Assembly (NCBI GenBank): GCA_002937775.1
Contig: PTKO01000007.1
Coordinates: forward strand, 1 to 43,115
Length of the DNA stretch: 43,115 nt
From: Alphaproteobacteria bacterium MarineAlpha6_Bin4
Lineage (GTDB): Bacteria > Pseudomonadota > Alphaproteobacteria > GCA-002720895
Direction of reading: 5' to 3'
Below the pieces are notes generated by a model. That model had not been told where the DNA came from. It worked only from the letters and a program-made list of their open reading frames with translations, and did no database searches. Below, piece by piece: positions 20,375 through 29,147 of this stretch (the stretch's first letter is position 1; the number at the start of each line of letters is the position of its first letter). The translations under genes and the position numbers were made by a program.

Positions 20375-21766
20375 TTGATATTTAAATTGTTCTATATACT
20401 TTATTATCAATTATATTTTAAAATTGTTAATAAATTGAACAATATTTTAGATAAAGATAACTTTTCAAAAAGAGCAAACAGATATTTGCAGCTTACCAGT
20501 CAAGTAGGTGGCTTACTAACAAGATTAGGTGTGAATAAACTTGGCTTAGGTATAAATAAAGACAAACATGCAACAAATTTAAAAAATAACCTTGGAGAAT
20601 TCAAAGGGCCAATAATGAAAATAGCTCAACTTTTATCCATGATACCAGATGCTTTACCTGCTGAGTATTCAAATCAGTTAATGCAATTACAATCACATGC
20701 ACCTCCTATGGGCGAACTTTTTGTTAAAAGAAGAATGATTAATGAATTGGGAAATAATTGGGATAATAATTTTTTAAATTTTAATAAATCAGCCTCTTAT
20801 GCTGCATCATTAGGGCAGGTTCATAAAGCTAAATTAAAAAATGGTAATTTAGTAGCTTGCAAACTGCAATATCCCGATATGAGATCTGCTGTAGAGGTGG
20901 ATTTAAATCAATTTGAAGTAATTTTAAAATTATTTGAAAAATATAATAAAGCAATTAAAACTAAAAAAATATTTTTAGAAATAAAAGACCGTTTAATTGA
21001 AGAGATTAATTACGATAATGAAATAAAAAATATGAAGTTTTTTGAAAAAATTTTTAAATTTGATAAATCTGTAAATATTCCCAAAGTTTATAAAGAATTT
21101 TCTACAAAAAGATTGATTACTATGAGCTGGCTTGAAGGTCATACTTTAGACGAAGTTATAAAATATTCAAAAAATAGAAAATATTTATTGGAAAAAATAG
21201 CTACTAATATTTTTAATGCATGGTACATGCCTTTTTATAAGTTTTGTGTTATACACGGTGACCCGCATTTCGGAAACTATTCTTTTAAAAATAATGGCGA
21301 TATAAATTTATTTGATTTTGGTTGTGTGAGATTTTTTCCTACAAGTTTTGTTAAAGCAGTTTTAAATTTATATTATGCACTGGAGAAGAAAGATGAAGAT
21401 TTAACAATTGAAGCATATAAATCATGGGGATTTAAAAAAATTAATAAAAAATTAATTAAAATTTTAAATTTATGGGCTTCATATATATACGGACCTTTAT
21501 TAGAAGATAAAAAAAGATTGATACAAGGAGAAAACAATAAGGGTTATGGAATTAATGTTGCTAATAATGTTTATAAAGAGTTAAAAAAAATTGGCGGAAT
21601 AGAACCTCCAAAAGAATTTGTTTTTATGGATAGAGCTGCTATTGGAATGGGGTCTTTATTTATGAAATTAAATGTAAAATTAAATTGGCATGAAAAATTT
21701 AATAATTTAATAAAAGACTTTGATGAAAAAAAAATATTAAAAAAAAGGGAAAGTGTAATAGTTTAG
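20375..21766 (+). CDS. ABC1/UbiB/ADCK-family atypical kinase (TTG start; alternative TTG at 20435)
   Basis: [19 protein letters not shown] (KxGQ-like motif), [37 protein letters not shown]. Confidence 0.85.
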   Translation: MIFKLFYILYYQLYFKIVNKLNNILDKDNFSKRANRYLQLTSQVGGLLTRLGVNKLGLGINKDKHATNLKNNLGEFKGPIMKIAQLLSMIPDALPAEYSNQLMQLQSHAPPMGELFVKRRMINELGNNWDNNFLNFNKSASYAASLGQVHKAKLKNGNLVACKLQYPDMRSAVEVDLNQFEVILKLFEKYNKAIKTKKIFLEIKDRLIEEINYDNEIKNMKFFEKIFKFDKSVNIPKVYKEFSTKRLITMSWLEGHTLDEVIKYSKNRKYLLEKIATNIFNAWYMPFYKFCVIHGDPHFGNYSFKNNGDINLFDFGCVRFFPTSFVKAVLNLYYALEKKDEDLTIEAYKSWGFKKINKKLIKILNLWASYIYGPLLEDKKRLIQGENNKGYGINVANNVYKELKKIGGIEPPKEFVFMDRAAIGMGSLFMKLNVKLNWHEKFNNLIKDFDEKKILKKRESVIV

Positions 21767-21951
21767 TATCTTCTTTGGAATTTTCTTTTTCTTCTCAAGA
21801 CCTCTGAAGCAACTCTTTTTCTCTTAATTGAAGGTTTTTCATAGTGTCTTCTTAGTTTCATTTCTTTAAAAAGGCCTTCTTGTTGCATTTTTTTTTTAAG
21901 TATTTTTAATGCAATTTCTAAATTATTATCTCTTATAAATATTTGTACTAT
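21763..21951 (-). CDS. rpsU: 30S ribosomal protein S21 with apparent ATA start codon; not in ORF track
   Basis: Minus-strand translation (I/M)[68 protein letters not shown] upstream of ATA. Confidence 0.92.
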   Translation of the reverse strand: MVQIFIRDNNLEIALKILKKKMQQEGLFKEMKLRRHYEKPSIKRKRVASEVLRRKRKFQRRY

Positions 21952-22073
21952 TTTATTTCTCCTTATTTATAAATTTAAATCAACTTTTTAAATTAAAATA
22001 TATAATTTGATAAGAATATTAGTAAAAAACTAAATTACAATTATTTTTTTATAAAAAAATATCAAATATATTT

Positions 22074-22556
22074 CTAAAGTGGGTCTTTTCTTACTTTCTC
22101 ACTTTGCTTCTTTCTAAAGTCTTTCAATCTATCCGTAAGATCTTTATCTTCAATAGCAAGAATTGCAGCTGCAAGCAGACCAGCATTTTTTGAACCAGGC
22201 GAACCTATTGCTAAGGTTCCAACTGGGATACCTGGGGGCATTTGGACAATTGATAATAAACTATCAATTCCTTTTAAACTTTTACTTTCTATTGGTACAC
22301 CTAGAACTGGCAAAAGCGTGTAAGCAGCAATTACTCCAGGTAGTGCTGCTGCCATTCCAGCTCCCGCAATAAAAACTTTAACTCCATTTTTTTCCGAATC
22401 TTTAATATATTCTCTTAGTCTGTCAGGTGTTCTATGAGCCGATATAACACGAGTTTCATTTTTTATTTTTAATTCATTTAAAATATCAGATGCAGGCTTC
22501 ATTTCCTCAGCATCAGATTCACTTCCCATTATTATTGCTACTTTAATATCATTCAT
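22074..22556 (-). CDS. purE: N5-carboxyaminoimidazole ribonucleotide mutase
   Basis: KVAIIMGSESDAEEM, TRVISAHRTPDRL, GIDSLLSIVQMPPGIPVGTLAIG. Confidence 0.95.
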   Translation of the reverse strand: MNDIKVAIIMGSESDAEEMKPASDILNELKIKNETRVISAHRTPDRLREYIKDSEKNGVKVFIAGAGMAAALPGVIAAYTLLPVLGVPIESKSLKGIDSLLSIVQMPPGIPVGTLAIGSPGSKNAGLLAAAILAIEDKDLTDRLKDFRKKQSEKVRKDPL

Positions 22557-22558
22557 GA

Positions 22559-23116
22559 TTATATTTTATCTAATTCATCAGTTTTTTCTTCTTCTTCATT
22601 TTTTTTATGTATTTCAGATATTTTATTCAAATCTTTCTCATTACAAAAGCCTAATCTTAAAGGATCTTTTGCTATTATATTTTCATAATTCCAATGACTT
22701 TTATTTCTTATTGAATCTACAGTATTTTTAGTAGTTCTGATTAGTTTACAAATTTCATTATCTGAAATAGATGGGAATTCTTTTAATAGCCATTTTATTG
22801 CGCCAGGCCTTTCTTGCCTTTTAGCTATTGGAGTATACTTTGTACCTTTAGTAATTTTTTTTGGTTTTGGCAGACTACTTTTATTAACTTTTAATTTTGA
22901 TTTAGGGTTTGTTTCACATTTCTTTATTTCTTCTAATGTTAAAATTTTACTATTAATTGGATTTATCCCAGGCATTTTTCCAACAACCTCACCATTAGCC
23001 ATTGATTCAACTTCTAAAACGTGTAATTCACAAAAATCTGATATTTGTTTAAAAGTTAATGAGGTGTTATCTAATAACCAAACTGCGGTTGCTTTTGACA
23101 TTAAAATCTTTGCCAT
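22559..23116 (-). CDS. DUF1013/TrcR-type cell-cycle transcriptional regulator family
   Basis: MSKATAVWLLDNTSLTFKQISDFCELHVLEVESMANGEV...GINPINSKILTLEEIKKCE. Confidence 0.85.
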   Translation of the reverse strand: MAKILMSKATAVWLLDNTSLTFKQISDFCELHVLEVESMANGEVVGKMPGINPINSKILTLEEIKKCETNPKSKLKVNKSSLPKPKKITKGTKYTPIAKRQERPGAIKWLLKEFPSISDNEICKLIRTTKNTVDSIRNKSHWNYENIIAKDPLRLGFCNEKDLNKISEIHKKNEEEEKTDELDKI

Positions 23117-23158
23117 TTATTTAAGTACAATTTAATTGATTAATTTATTCAAAAATTT

Positions 23159-24136
23159 CTAAATAGTTAATGCTATTTTACCAAAATGTAATCCTTTTTC
23201 TATATAAATATGAGCATTTTTTACTTTACTCAATGGAAACGTTTTACACAAAATAGGCTTTATTTTATTTTTTTTTATTAAAGGCCATATATTTCTTTTT
23301 AAATCTTTTGCAATTTTTTCTTTTTCTTCTAAAGAGCCTATTCTTAGCGTGGATCCCGTAATTAATAATCTCTTAAGCATTATCATTAACAAATTGACGT
23401 TAACAACTGAACCAGTTAACCACCCGATATTAATAAGGGTCCCATTTCTTTTTAAAATATTAATATTCTTTTGTACATAATTTCCACCTACAATATCTAA
23501 TATAAAATCCACGCCAGTATTTTTTGTTTTTTTTTTTATAAAAATTTCAAAATCATTTTTTTTTGCATTAATAGCATAATTAGCTCCTATTTTTTTACAT
23601 TTTTTTACTTTTATATCAGATCTAGTAGTAGTAAAAACTTCTAGGCCGAAATATTTAGCAAATTGGATTGCAGTTGTTCCAATACCACTAGACCCTCCAT
23701 GTATTAAAATTTTTTTTCCTTTTTTTATTTTACTTCTTATAAACAAATTAAACCAAACAGTAAAAAAAGTTTCAGGTATAACAGATGCCTCTTCAAAGCT
23801 TAAATTATTTGGGATTGGAATACATTGGGTGCTTGGAGCTATACAATATTCAGCATATCCACCACCAGATACTAAAGCACATACTTTATCACCTACTTTT
23901 ATTTTTTTTGTTTTTTTTCCTAATTCAACTACTATTCCAGATATTTCAAGACCCAAGACATCGCTTGCATCTTTAGGAGGAGGGTAGCCACCCTCTCTTT
24001 GAAGAATATCAGGTCTATTAACTCCTGCTGCTTTAACTTTTATTAAAACTTCATTTTCCTTAGGTTTTGGTATTGGTCTATTACCAACATACAACACCTC
24101 AGGGCCACCATGTTTCTTAATTTCGATTACTTTCAC
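23159..24136 (-). CDS. NAD(P)H quinone oxidoreductase / zinc-type alcohol dehydrogenase-like
   Basis: GVNRPDILQREGGYPPPKDASDVLGLEISGIVVELG; ILIHGGSSGIGTTAIQFAKYFG. Confidence 0.9.
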   Translation of the reverse strand: MKVIEIKKHGGPEVLYVGNRPIPKPKENEVLIKVKAAGVNRPDILQREGGYPPPKDASDVLGLEISGIVVELGKKTKKIKVGDKVCALVSGGGYAEYCIAPSTQCIPIPNNLSFEEASVIPETFFTVWFNLFIRSKIKKGKKILIHGGSSGIGTTAIQFAKYFGLEVFTTTRSDIKVKKCKKIGANYAINAKKNDFEIFIKKKTKNTGVDFILDIVGGNYVQKNINILKRNGTLINIGWLTGSVVNVNLLMIMLKRLLITGSTLRIGSLEEKEKIAKDLKRNIWPLIKKNKIKPILCKTFPLSKVKNAHIYIEKGLHFGKIALTI

Positions 24137-24144
24137 TTAATTAT

Positions 24145-24432
24145 CTAGTTATTATCTTTTTTAATTTCTGACTTTGATTGATTTTTATTTTCGACAATTT
24201 CTTCTTTATTATCTTTTTTATAGTTTTTAAATTTCTTTGCAAATTTTGAAATTTGTCCTTGCGTATCTACCAATTTTCTTTCTCCACCACTCCAAGCAGG
24301 GTGTGATTTTGGGTCAATATCTAAATTAAGAACATCGCCTTTCTTGCCCCAGGTTGATCTAGTCTTAAATTTTGTACCATCAGTCATAACAACTTCAATT
24401 TCATGGTAATCTGGATGTATTTTTTTTTTCAT
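24145..24432 (-). CDS. rpmE: 50S ribosomal protein L31
   Basis: [47 protein letters not shown]. Confidence 0.94.
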   Translation of the reverse strand: MKKKIHPDYHEIEVVMTDGTKFKTRSTWGKKGDVLNLDIDPKSHPAWSGGERKLVDTQGQISKFAKKFKNYKKDNKEEIVENKNQSKSEIKKDNN

Positions 24433-24453
24433 AAGATATAAATTATATTTTTT

Positions 24454-25086
24454 TTATTTTTTTTCAAATCCAATTATTACTTTATTTTCTTTATTTTTCA
24501 TATCACCAAATGATTTAACAATTAAATTTTTTGCTGGCACGCCTTCATTCATAAGAATGGTTCTAACATTAATTGCTCTATCGAGCGATAATCTTCTTGA
24601 AATATCCTCACTTTTATCAGTCTTTGCATAAGATGTAATTTTAAAATTTAATTTTTTTTTATTATGCTGGCTGTTAATAAAGTTTATTATTTTATTTTTA
24701 TGTTCTTCTTTTAAATTAGCTGTTTCCGAATTAAAAAGAATTTGTATTTCATCAGGTTGTTGTTCAATAATCTCTTTAATTCTTGCAAGTTTTTTTTCAA
24801 CATTATTATCAATTGAATATTTTTTTTGTTCTTTCTTTTTTATTTCTTTAATTAACACATCTTCTTTTACTTTTTTTTTTATTTTAGTTCTTATGTCTTT
24901 TTTTATTACAATTTCTTCTTCGTTCTGATTTTTATTTAAATTTTCAATTATTGATAAATTAGTTTCAATATCTTTTTGAAAAGGTTTGCCAATTTCTACT
25001 GGATCTATAGAGAAACTATCGTTAATTAGTGAATTATATATAAAAATAAAAAAAATTATTTTTAGTTTTATGGTTATATTTTTCAT
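24454..25086 (-). CDS. Exported protein with OmpA-like C-terminal domain
   Basis: Hydrophobic N-terminus; C-terminal ILFNSETANL...ISRRLSLDRAINVRTILMNEGVPAKNLIVKSFGD. Confidence 0.65.
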   Translation of the reverse strand: MKNITIKLKIIFFIFIYNSLINDSFSIDPVEIGKPFQKDIETNLSIIENLNKNQNEEEIVIKKDIRTKIKKKVKEDVLIKEIKKKEQKKYSIDNNVEKKLARIKEIIEQQPDEIQILFNSETANLKEEHKNKIINFINSQHNKKKLNFKITSYAKTDKSEDISRRLSLDRAINVRTILMNEGVPAKNLIVKSFGDMKNKENKVIIGFEKK

Positions 25087-25088
25087 AT

Positions 25089-25883
25089 TTACGTTTTAAA
25101 CCTATCTTCTAATTCGTCAACTAAGTTATTATTACATGCGTATATATTTCCTGTATATAGATAATTTTCATTTTTATTAATACTGCCAACGCTTCCCCCA
25201 GCTTCTTTCACTAATAAAGATCCGGCAGCTATATCCCAGGTCTTTAAATTAAATTCCCAAAAAGCATCATATCTACCTGAAGCAACATAAGCTAGATCCA
25301 AAGCAGCAGCGCCATATCTACGAATTCCAGAAGAATTTTTCATTATATTTTCTAAAATTTTTAAATAGTTTTTATGGGAACTTTCCATACCTTTCCAAGG
25401 TATTCCTGTAGAAACTAAAGCATCTTTAAGACTATTTCTTCCTGAAACTCTTATTCTTTTATCATTTAGATATGCCCCAACTCCTTTTTCTGCCCAAAAA
25501 AGCTCATCTTTAATAGGGTCATAAATAATTCCAGAAATTATTTCTCCTTTAAACATTAACGCTATAGAAATTGCAAAGTGAGGTAGTCCATGTAAGAAGT
25601 TTAGAGTTCCATCTAAAGGATCAATTATCCATTTTTTTTCATGTTCATTTAAGCTAATTTCTGAATTCGTTTCTTCAGAAATAATTTTTATATCAGGGTA
25701 AGCTTTTTCAAGTATTTTTATAATTGTTTTTTCAGAATTTAAGTCTGCTGAAGTTACAAAATCGCCAATACCCTTTTTTGATACTTGCAAATTTTCAACT
25801 TCTCTAAAATCTTTTATTAAAATATTGCCAGCTTTATACGCTGCTTTAGTCATAATATTTATTATAGGTGTCTTTAAAGCCAT
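25089..25883 (-). CDS. suhB: Inositol monophosphatase family protein (SuhB-like)
   Basis: WIIDPLDGTLNFLHGLPHFAISIAL; TWDIAAGSLLVKEAGG. Confidence 0.92.
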   Translation of the reverse strand: MALKTPIINIMTKAAYKAGNILIKDFREVENLQVSKKGIGDFVTSADLNSEKTIIKILEKAYPDIKIISEETNSEISLNEHEKKWIIDPLDGTLNFLHGLPHFAISIALMFKGEIISGIIYDPIKDELFWAEKGVGAYLNDKRIRVSGRNSLKDALVSTGIPWKGMESSHKNYLKILENIMKNSSGIRRYGAAALDLAYVASGRYDAFWEFNLKTWDIAAGSLLVKEAGGSVGSINKNENYLYTGNIYACNNNLVDELEDRFKT

Positions 25884-25905
25884 GATAATTTTTGTGTAAA
25901 ATATT

Positions 25906-26472
25906 TTACTTAACTTTCTCTACATAAGAGTTATCTAATGTTTTTACTACTATTTTTACTCCTTCTTCTATATGAACAGGAACCATTACTTTAATTCCAT
26001 TTTCAAGAATTGCCGGCTTTAATCCAGATGTCGCAGTTTGACCTTTAATTACAGCTTCAGCCTCTTTAATTTCTAGAATTACTGTTTCAGGAAGAATTAT
26101 ATTTATAGGCTTTTCATCTTTTAATTCCAGGATAATATTAATACCATCTTTTAAATATGGAAGAGTTTCACTTATAATTTTTTCTTTATCTATGCTGATT
26201 TGCTCGTAATTATCCTGATCCATAAAAAAATACTCATTTCCACTTGAGTAAAGAAATTGAAAACTTTTTTGTTCTAAATAGGCTTTTTCTAAGTTTTCAT
26301 CAGATCTAAATCTTTCATTTTTTTTTGTTCCATCGCTAATCTCTTTCAATTCAGCTTGAACATATGCCCCACCTTTACCCGGCTTTGTATGTTCTAATTT
26401 AAGAACTTTCCATAATTTATTATCAATTTCTAAGATATTCCCAATCTTTATTTCATTTGCAGATATTTTCAT
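25906..26472 (-). CDS. efp: Elongation factor P
   Basis: MKISANEIKIGNILEIDNKLWKVLKLEHTKPGKGGAYVQAELKEI. Confidence 0.96.
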   Translation of the reverse strand: MKISANEIKIGNILEIDNKLWKVLKLEHTKPGKGGAYVQAELKEISDGTKKNERFRSDENLEKAYLEQKSFQFLYSSGNEYFFMDQDNYEQISIDKEKIISETLPYLKDGINIILELKDEKPINIILPETVILEIKEAEAVIKGQTATSGLKPAILENGIKVMVPVHIEEGVKIVVKTLDNSYVEKVK

Positions 26473-27131
26473 TTTTTTTTATTTATTATATTGTTAAATA
26501 ATTTCACTGCTTCCACTGGACCTTTGTCAAAATCCCAAACACCTGATGATATAGCAATTAAATCACATTTTGTTTTTATAATTTTTTTACAATTTTTCAA
26601 ATCAATACCTCCAATAGCAGCACATGGTAGACTAAAATTCTTTTTAAACCAATCTATATTCTTAATTTTTGCTCTAAATTTAATTTTCTTTGTTTTAGTA
26701 TTAAAAAAAGATCCAAGTGAAATGTAACTAGGATTAAGTTGCATTGCCTTTCTCACTAAGCTTTTTGAATTATGGCAAGTTATTCCTAAGAATTTTTTTT
26801 TAGCTTTAATTTTATACACTTTTTTCAAAGAAATATCTTTTTGTCCTAAATGTATACCATCACAGCACTTTATAATTTCATCATCCGCGTAATCATTAAT
26901 AAAAAAAATTGTTCTATTTTTTTTACAAATATAGCTTATTGCTTTTGATGTATTTAAAATTTGTTTTTTTGTTTTATTTTTTAGTCTTAGTTGTAAAAAT
27001 TTAATTTTTTTTGTTTTTAAAACTTCATTTAAAATCTTTAAGTATTTTGGTAATGGAAGTCTTTTTGTTAATAATTGAGGAGGCGTTATGAGATATAAAT
27101 ATTTCTTTTTTTTTTTAAAAAAATTATTCAT
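26469..27131 (-). CDS. thiE: Thiamine-phosphate synthase-like
   Basis: LQLRLKNK, INDYADDEIIKCCDGIHLGQKD, YISLGSFF, AAIGGIDLKN. Confidence 0.82.
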   Translation of the reverse strand: MNNFFKKKKKYLYLITPPQLLTKRLPLPKYLKILNEVLKTKKIKFLQLRLKNKTKKQILNTSKAISYICKKNRTIFFINDYADDEIIKCCDGIHLGQKDISLKKVYKIKAKKKFLGITCHNSKSLVRKAMQLNPSYISLGSFFNTKTKKIKFRAKIKNIDWFKKNFSLPCAAIGGIDLKNCKKIIKTKCDLIAISSGVWDFDKGPVEAVKLFNNIINKKK

Positions 27132-28137
27132 TTTCTAAGCTTGTTTCCCACTTACCATTACAAGCCAAAGAATTCATTTTAGCGCGATGCAAAAAAATTT
27201 CTTGCACTTTGTTTTTATTTTCATTTTTTCCTGCCCATGCTTTTAAAGCATCTTCTTGCAAAGCTCTCCCATATGAAAATGATAAATTCCAGGGCGCATC
27301 ATTTAATTTATTAATTTCATTTAAAATCATGGTTGCATTTAAACTGCTTAGCCCTCCAGATAAAAAAACAATTCCAGTTACTTCATTTGGGACAGTTTCT
27401 TTAAGACATTTTAACGTTTTTTCTGCAATTTCTTTTGTATTTAAATCAATACCACTTTTGCTTCCAGGAACTACCATGTTAGGTTTTAATAGCATTCCTT
27501 TTAGGTTTATTTCTTTTTTTTTTAAATCATTAAAAACCCTATTAAGAGTTTCTTTAGTCACTTCATAACATTCATCTAAAGAATGGCTACCTTCCATAAT
27601 TACTTCCGGCTCAACAATTGGAACTAAGCCATTATTCTGGCTTATTAATGCGTATTCAGACAATAAATAAGAATTTTTCTTTATACAATCAGCTGAAGGC
27701 ATATTTTCACCAATGTTAATAACCGCTCTCCACTTTGTGAATTTTGCTCCATTTTCAACAAAAGGCTTTATACGATCATTTAAAGTTTCTATTCCATTCG
27801 TAAAAGTTTCGATCGAATCTTTGCTAATTTCTTCTAAGCCTTGATCAATTTTTATTCCTGGACAACAATCAATATTTTGTAGTTTATCTTTTAAAGATTC
27901 CCCGTCTTCATTTTTTTGAAAAAAAGTTTCTTCAAATAATATTACACCTGATATATATTTTGAAATTTCCGGAGTTGAAAACAACATATCTCTATAACTA
28001 GATCTTGTTTTTTCATTTGATTCTACATTTATAGATTCAAATCTTTTTTTTATAGTATTTGTACTTTCGTCAGCAGCGAGTATGCCTTTGCCGTTGTTAA
28101 CAATTTTTTTTGCAATATTTTGTAAATCTTCAGACAT
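27124..28137 (-). CDS. Class I fructose-bisphosphate aldolase
   Basis: GKGILAADESTNTIKKRFESINVESNEKTRSSYRDMLF; GMLLKPNMVVPG; SFSYGRALQ. Confidence 0.95.
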   Translation of the reverse strand: MSEDLQNIAKKIVNNGKGILAADESTNTIKKRFESINVESNEKTRSSYRDMLFSTPEISKYISGVILFEETFFQKNEDGESLKDKLQNIDCCPGIKIDQGLEEISKDSIETFTNGIETLNDRIKPFVENGAKFTKWRAVINIGENMPSADCIKKNSYLLSEYALISQNNGLVPIVEPEVIMEGSHSLDECYEVTKETLNRVFNDLKKKEINLKGMLLKPNMVVPGSKSGIDLNTKEIAEKTLKCLKETVPNEVTGIVFLSGGLSSLNATMILNEINKLNDAPWNLSFSYGRALQEDALKAWAGKNENKNKVQEIFLHRAKMNSLACNGKWETSLENE

Positions 28138-29147
28138 TAAATATATTTTGAAATATAATTTGTAAGGTCTATCAATCTATTAGCAAAACCCCATTCATTA
28201 TCATACCAAGAAACTATTCTGCAAAGTTTTTTTTTAATAACTTTAGTTTGAGTCGTGTCAAAGTTAGAGCTGTAAGGCGAATGGTTAAAATCTATTGAAA
28301 CCAGAGGTTCATTAGTAATTGATAAAATATTTTTTAAATGCCTTGCTGATGAATTAATACATATTTTATTTATTTCATTTTCCGATGTATCTCTAGAAGC
28401 ATTAAAGACAAAGTCTATTAAACTAACATTTGGAGTAGGAACTCTAATAGCAGTGCCATCAAGTCTCCCTTCTAATTCAGGTATCACTAAACCTATTGCT
28501 TTAGCTGCTCCTGTTTTAGTAGGTATCAAGGACGAAGCAGCTGACCTTGCTCTTCTTAAATCGCTTTTATGAAAAGTATCAACAATTCTTTGATCACCAG
28601 TATATGAATGAATAGTTGTCATATGACCAGTTTCTATACCAATAGAATTATTTAAAATGCTAACTACAGGAGCTAGGCAATTTGTAGTACAGGATGCATT
28701 GGAAATTATTCTATGATTATTATTAATTTCTTTATGATTGACTCCAAATACAACAGTAATGTCAGGGTTATCAGATGGGGCAGAAATAATTACTTTTTTT
28801 GCTCCAGATTTTAAATGTTTTAAAGAATCTTTTTTTGATGTTAAAATTCCTGTGCATTCAATTACAACATCAATATTATTTTTTTTCCAAGGAAGTTTTG
28901 CTGGGTTTGTTTCAGAAATAATTTTAATTTTACCAAAACCAATATCAAATGAATTTTTGTAATTTTTAATTTTTCTATTATATGTTCCATGAACGGAATC
29001 ATATTTAAATAAATGTATATTGGATTCTAAATCAGCCAAATCATTTATAATTTTTACTTTTATATTTTTTGCATTTTTACTTTCTGACAAAGCTCTTAAA
29101 AAAAGCCTTCCAATTCTACCAAAACCGTTTATTGCAATATTAACCAT
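28137..29147 (-). CDS. gap: Glyceraldehyde-3-phosphate dehydrogenase
   Basis: INGFGRIGRLFLRAL; SNASCTTNCLAPV; WYDNEWGFANRLIDL. Confidence 0.96.
   Translation of the reverse strand: MVNIAINGFGRIGRLFLRALSESKNAKNIKVKIINDLADLESNIHLFKYDSVHGTYNRKIKNYKNSFDIGFGKIKIISETNPAKLPWKKNNIDVVIECTGILTSKKDSLKHLKSGAKKVIISAPSDNPDITVVFGVNHKEINNNHRIISNASCTTNCLAPVVSILNNSIGIETGHMTTIHSYTGDQRIVDTFHKSDLRRARSAASSLIPTKTGAAKAIGLVIPELEGRLDGTAIRVPTPNVSLIDFVFNASRDTSENEINKICINSSARHLKNILSITNEPLVSIDFNHSPYSSNFDTTQTKVIKKKLCRIVSWYDNEWGFANRLIDLTNYISKYI

Noticed and set aside
27209-27568. 119-aa plus-strand ORF within fba
   Set aside because: Antisense of a well-conserved aldolase gene; no independent signal.
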